This document shows positions 60,601 through 64,000 of a stretch of 64,000 nucleotides of DNA, in pieces (position 1 is the first letter of the stretch; the number at the start of each line of letters is the position of its first letter). A program made the position numbers and the translations under genes. The notes beneath the pieces are model-generated. The model worked only from the letters and a program-made list of their open reading frames with translations. It did not search any database and had not been told where the DNA came from. Where the stretch lies: NCBI RefSeq assembly GCF_018320785.1, contig NC_054877.1, positions 10,311,030-10,375,029 of the forward strand, written 5' to 3'. This DNA is from Cheilinus undulatus. Lineage: Eukaryota > Chordata > Actinopteri > Labriformes > Labridae.

Positions 60601-63600
60601 AAACCACAGATGGCTGCAGACTAAAGAGGAGAGGAACCATCCAGCTGGTTATTAGTGCTTAGTTCAAAAACCTCCATCTCTGATGGTATGAGGTTGCATT
60701 AGTGGGTGTGGCGATGGTCACAACATATCCTCCCATCCAGACAACGTCTCTTTCAGGGAAGGCCTTGACTATTTTAAAGAGACAATGCTAAACCACATAC
60801 TGCATCCATCACTACAGCATGGCTTTGCGACAGAAGAGCCCAGGTGCTTAACTGGTCTGTCAGCAGTCCAGATCTTTTACCAATAGAAATCACTTAGAGC
60901 ATCATAAATGAAAATCCAACAAAGACCCAGGACTTTTCAGTAGCTAGAATCCTACATGAGACAAGAATGGGACAACATTCATCTCCATAAACTCCAGCAG
61001 CTGATCTCCTTACTTCCCAGATGTTTACAGATTGTTTTTAAAAGAAGAGGGGATGCTTTACAATGGTAAACATGGCCCTGTCCTTACTTTTTTGAGACAT
61101 GTTGCTGCCATCAAATTTAAGATGAGCTAATGTTTTCATGAAAGGTAAAATGTCTCAGTTTTAACATCTATGTTATTTATGTCCTATAGTAAATATGATA
61201 TGGGTTTCTGAGATTTGCAAATCAGTACATTGTTTTTATTTGCATTTTATACAGCACGGAATTGGGATTGAACATAAAGTCAATATTTTTTTAAAAAACG
61301 GGAAAAAAATGGTAATGTTTAAAATTATATTAGTATCAAATGCACTGATTCAGATTATTTGTCTCAGTAATAATATCTAATAATAAGACAGTAATAATAT
61401 TTATGTTTATGACACTGATAATAATCGTAACTAAGAGCACATTTGTTTATAACTAAGGAGGGTCTGCTAATGAAAAAGGAAAAAAATTACCCATGTACTC
61501 GTCGTCGTAATCGATATCCTCTTCTCCTGCAGCATCTTCATCATGACCTTCATCTTTGTTGGACGTCACACTTTTAGTTCGTTTTTCTCTGGACACACTT
61601 CGGCTCCTCATCAGCAGCTCTGGATCCCGTTTATATTTTTCTCTGACCTCCTCCTTCTCCTCTTTCTTCTCTTCACCTCCTTCCTCATCATCACCACCTC
61701 CTTCCTCTGTTTTCCCATCTGCTTCCACAGCTTCACTGTGATTATTCTCCTCCTCTACCTTCTTGTCTTTCCCCTTCTTCCTCTCCATCACTACGCTTTC
61801 CTTCCTCTCTCCCCCCTCCTTACCCTCCACCCTGTCTCCCCCATCCTTCTCCCTGCCTCTGTGTATAACCCTGTCTGCCCCGCCTCTTTGTAGCACCCCT
61901 AACGCCAGGTTGGAGGTGATGTGGAGAGGCACAGTGACTAAAGTGGGTCCAGTGATGTGCATCGCTGCTCTTCGGCCCACTTTGGTGGAGAGTCCTGGGG
62001 ATCTGGATTGCAGATTTTCACTCCCTATGACTCCTAAACCTTCAGGGTCTAAGGAGGTGTAGGTCCCCTGAGTCCCTGCTCCCCCACTCACTAACCCCGT
62101 CCCTCTGCGGTACGTCACCGCATATTCACTGCCGCTTACCGCTGGGGTGGTTACAGTGACATCAGAGCTAGGTGTGGTGGAGGCGGTGGCAGGAGGGGAT
62201 GAGGTGGAAGGTGGGCGCTGGGAAGGACGTTTAGATCCTGAAAATTAAAAAAAAAAAAATCAAAGCATAATAAGAACATGCGTAAAGAGGCTTTAAGAAG
62301 AAGTATCGAATGAGTGAAGAGAACCTCCTCATCTAAAACAGCTACAAAAAGCAGATTTTCATTTGTTAGTATGTACTTCCCCTTGTCCCCCCGGTGTTAT
62401 CCACCAACAAAAATCTATACTTTTGACCAGTGTATGTGATGCATCATGCATTTTGAAAACAAAATTTTTAAAACCATGACTGTGAAGGCAGTTTGCGCTC
62501 TGTTGCCTTGGTTCCCATTGTTTTTATGGTCATACAATGTCACTGCGATGTCTCCATTCTGATGGCATCTATAATGTCAAAGTTGTGTCGTAGGTTATGA
62601 TGCCTGCACTCTGACTGATGTCCTATGATGTCTTAGTCTGCATAGCAACACATGATGTCTGGGTTCTTGATGTCTCACCATGTTGTTGAATTGTTATCTT
62701 GATCAGTTTTTTTGTTAGATCTTTTGGCTGTTTGGGTTCTGCTGATCTTGTCTGGGTGTCATTTTTTTCTATTTTCTTTGTCTTCTGTTTTGGTTTTGTT
62801 GCTTTTTTCATCTGTTTGCTTCTGCACATGTCAAAGCACTTTGTAAACCCTTGTTTTAAAAATTTAAAATAGAATTATTATTATTGTTATTATTATTATT
62901 ATTATATCATTATTTGTGATAAAATGCCATGGTCAGGTAAATTTATACATTATACTCCCTTGTTCATTAGATTTATCTCTTACAGCTGTCATGTCGTTAA
63001 TTCTTTAATTGCAAATAATCATTGAATTTCATATTTTCTATTTAAATGAGTGCTGTTCAGCTACACCAGTGTGATCTGAAACCATGACTTAGAGATATTA
63101 GGCAGCTTCAAACTGCTTCATCTTTCAAATACAGTGTTTGACACTGTTACACATGGAGAAATATGCAGGAGTGCATGTACAAAATGACTCACTGAAGTCC
63201 AACGATTGCCCCATCATTGCATTTTTCAGGAGTTCCAGTTTAGTTGCTTAGCTAAATATGCTTTACCCACTTGAAAACCTGCTTTTATTTTAAAATAAGA
63301 ACTAATGGACCTTCCAGCAGATCTAAAGTTATGACATAAGTTTAGCCTTAGAAAAAAGAACTTGCTACAGATCACAAATAAATATCAATAGCTAAAGGAA
63401 ACAGCAAAATTGCGTAATCTTAAATAAAATGAGTTCCACATTACGTATACATATTACATATTACGATTAGTCCACTCAGCTGTCTGCAATTTTTTTAAAA
63501 CTCTGAAATGAAACATGCAAAAGAGCAGTGGTGGTTTTATTTTCCATCACTGTGAAAGCAGAGAGATGCTACAGTTACAAGTATCAAACTGTAATAAAGG

Positions 63601-63813
63601 TGAAAGAGGTTTTGCTCCAATGGTCATTATTTTCCTTAGAGCATGTCCATAGTTTGTCACTTTGATTGTTAAAATAATTATCTTGCTATTTTTATTTATC
63701 TCCCTGAGTGTCAGTTAAAAACAAAGAAATGTTGGCAGCACCTTCATTGGGATATGGAGATGTACTGAGGGAGTCCATGCTTCTGGCAGGTCTCAGTGAT
63801 GATCGGTCTTTCT
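54661..63813 (-). CDS. Acidic C-terminal part of an ARHGAP30/31-like Rho GTPase-activating protein (5' partial)
   Basis: Five minus-strand exons: 63742-63813, 61491-62237, 59022-59206, 58356-58936, 54661-55885 (TAA at 54661). Phases 1, 1, 0 and 2 agree and give ~935 residues; more exons lie beyond the right edge. Landmarks: SLRPARSMDSLS, AVTYRRG, HITGPTLVTVPLHITSNLAL, PLSMDSYSRQAKSCSLPYM, very acidic Glu/Asp/Lys stretches, and a C-terminal FYQVKAVPVVPPKPQ (possible SH3 ligand) followed by MNFEEAVAIATMRR. From memory these short motifs fit the tail of ARHGAP30/31-type RhoGAPs, which inactivate Rac and Rho at the membrane and cytoskeleton; the N-terminal GAP domain is not in view, so the function is inferred. 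The long plus-strand frames opposite the acidic exons are shadows. Confidence 0.62.
56344..56414. repeat. AAT/ATT/ATC microsatellite
   Basis: Compound trinucleotide repeat (AATAAC, ATT, ATC units) in the last intron of the ARHGAP-like gene. Confidence 0.85.
57031..57549. mobile_element. hAT-type MITE with a perfect 8-bp target duplication
   Basis: TCTTAGAT flanks it exactly on both sides (57023-57030 and 57550-57557). The ends CAGGAGTGTCCAAAC and, reverse complemented, CGGGGGTGTCTGTGG are hAT-like. Non-coding. It lies in the last intron of the ARHGAP-like gene. Confidence 0.8.
57572..58000 (-). mobile_element. MITE, inverted relative to a copy at 59772
   Basis: Contains CTGCCTCTCAGCTGTAGAAA then GCAGGGACCCCAGGTTTCGC, the reverse complement of sequence at ~59955-60000, with the same TTAACACTGC-type outer end and the same ACTAAAA/TTTTAGT-rich body. 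Non-coding. It lies in the intron between the 58356-58936 and 54661-55885 exons. Confidence 0.65.
59440..61275 (+). mobile_element. Tc1-like DNA transposon relic, split by a later insertion
   Basis: Starts near AATTTGTAAATCTCAAAAAC and ends near GCACGGAATTGGGATTG, with inverted subterminal sequences (ACTGAGACATTTTATAATTT at 59539 against the reverse complement of AAAATGTCTCAGTTTTAACA at 61147). Transposase remnants on the plus strand include a helix-turn-helix part and LIWAKAHLKWTYTNWKTVLW, SDES and a C-terminal WP-CSPD-like block; stops and frameshifts occur throughout. The MITE at 59772-60217 interrupts it. It lies in the intron between exons 61491-62237 and 59022-59206. Confidence 0.75.
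59772..60217 (+). mobile_element. MITE nested in the Tc1-like relic
   Basis: A body of repeated TTTTAGTTTTAGTC words ending in GTTGACAAAATTAACACTGC interrupts the Tc1-like relic, whose sequence resumes with AAAGACTTTGACTATCCCAC. The opposite-strand relative is at 57572-58000. Confidence 0.65.
62250..63741. other. Intron of the ARHGAP-like gene
   Basis: Between exons 63742-63813 and 61491-62237 on the minus strand. No further exon with correct borders and frame was found, and no element could be delimited apart from the TTA repeat. Confidence 0.5.
62876..62906. repeat. (TTA)n microsatellite
   Basis: About ten TTA units with one G substitution, in an intron of the ARHGAP-like gene. Confidence 0.85.
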
Positions 63814-64000
63814 CTGAAAAAATAAATAAATGAATAAAAAATAAAGAGGAAAAGTGCTGAAGAAAGTTCAGGATAAAGAATCAACATACAGTAGAGGTTT
63901 GTGGAATCCTCCATTTCATACAACTTATTTTTAAGCTAATCCATTTATTTCTTGTTTAAACTCTCACCTTAATCATATTGTGGATGTATAAATAAAAAAA

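Overview
The window is nuclear DNA from a vertebrate, most likely a percomorph-type teleost fish. Genes are split by introns with GT/AG borders. Intergenic and intronic DNA is packed with the element types typical of teleosts: Tc1-like DNA transposon relics, hAT- and piggyBac-type miniature elements, tRNA-like SINEs, and L1- and RTE-like LINEs. The N-terminal domain of the zinc-finger proteins is one I associate with fish. No bacterial features, CRISPR arrays or rRNA genes were seen. The species cannot be named from the sequence alone.

Layout. (1) 1-7086 (+): the last five exons of a purine nucleoside phosphorylase gene; its 5' end lies left of the window, and a polyA signal is at 7771. (2) 7.8-16.5 kb: no gene seen; Tc1, hAT and piggyBac-type relics and microsatellites. 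(3) 17.6-22.2 kb (-): a four-exon C2H2 zinc-finger gene with four fingers. (4) 22.2-29.2 kb: no gene seen; a SINE and an RTE-like LINE fragment. (5) 29.2-40.9 kb (-): a second zinc-finger gene, best read as one N-terminal exon followed by three serially duplicated exons that each carry a linker and a pair of fingers. (6) 41-48.9 kb: intergenic, with a MITE and an L1-type LINE whose two halves face opposite ways. (7) 48.96-52.2 kb (-): a third zinc-finger gene, two exons and four fingers. (8) 54.66-63.8 kb and beyond (-): the 3' half of a gene for a large acidic protein, tentatively an ARHGAP30/31-type Rho GTPase-activating protein whose catalytic domain would lie beyond the right edge.

The three zinc-finger genes lie in tandem on the minus strand. 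All start with a related short helical exon ending in splice phase 1, and all have SUMO-like motifs in the linker before the fingers, so they look like a local family of transcription regulators made by duplication. The most unusual item is the middle gene: exons of exactly 582 and 765 nt, both phase 1-1 and in frame, look like copies of one linker-plus-two-fingers cassette, with a diverged third copy as the terminal exon. Other points of note are a ~694 bp foldback element that probably lies in the 3' UTR of the ARHGAP-like gene, inverted copies of one MITE on either side of two of its exons, and the twin-primed LINE.

All assignments are by eye. Paralogue names, transposon family names and exon chains need alignment or RNA evidence.
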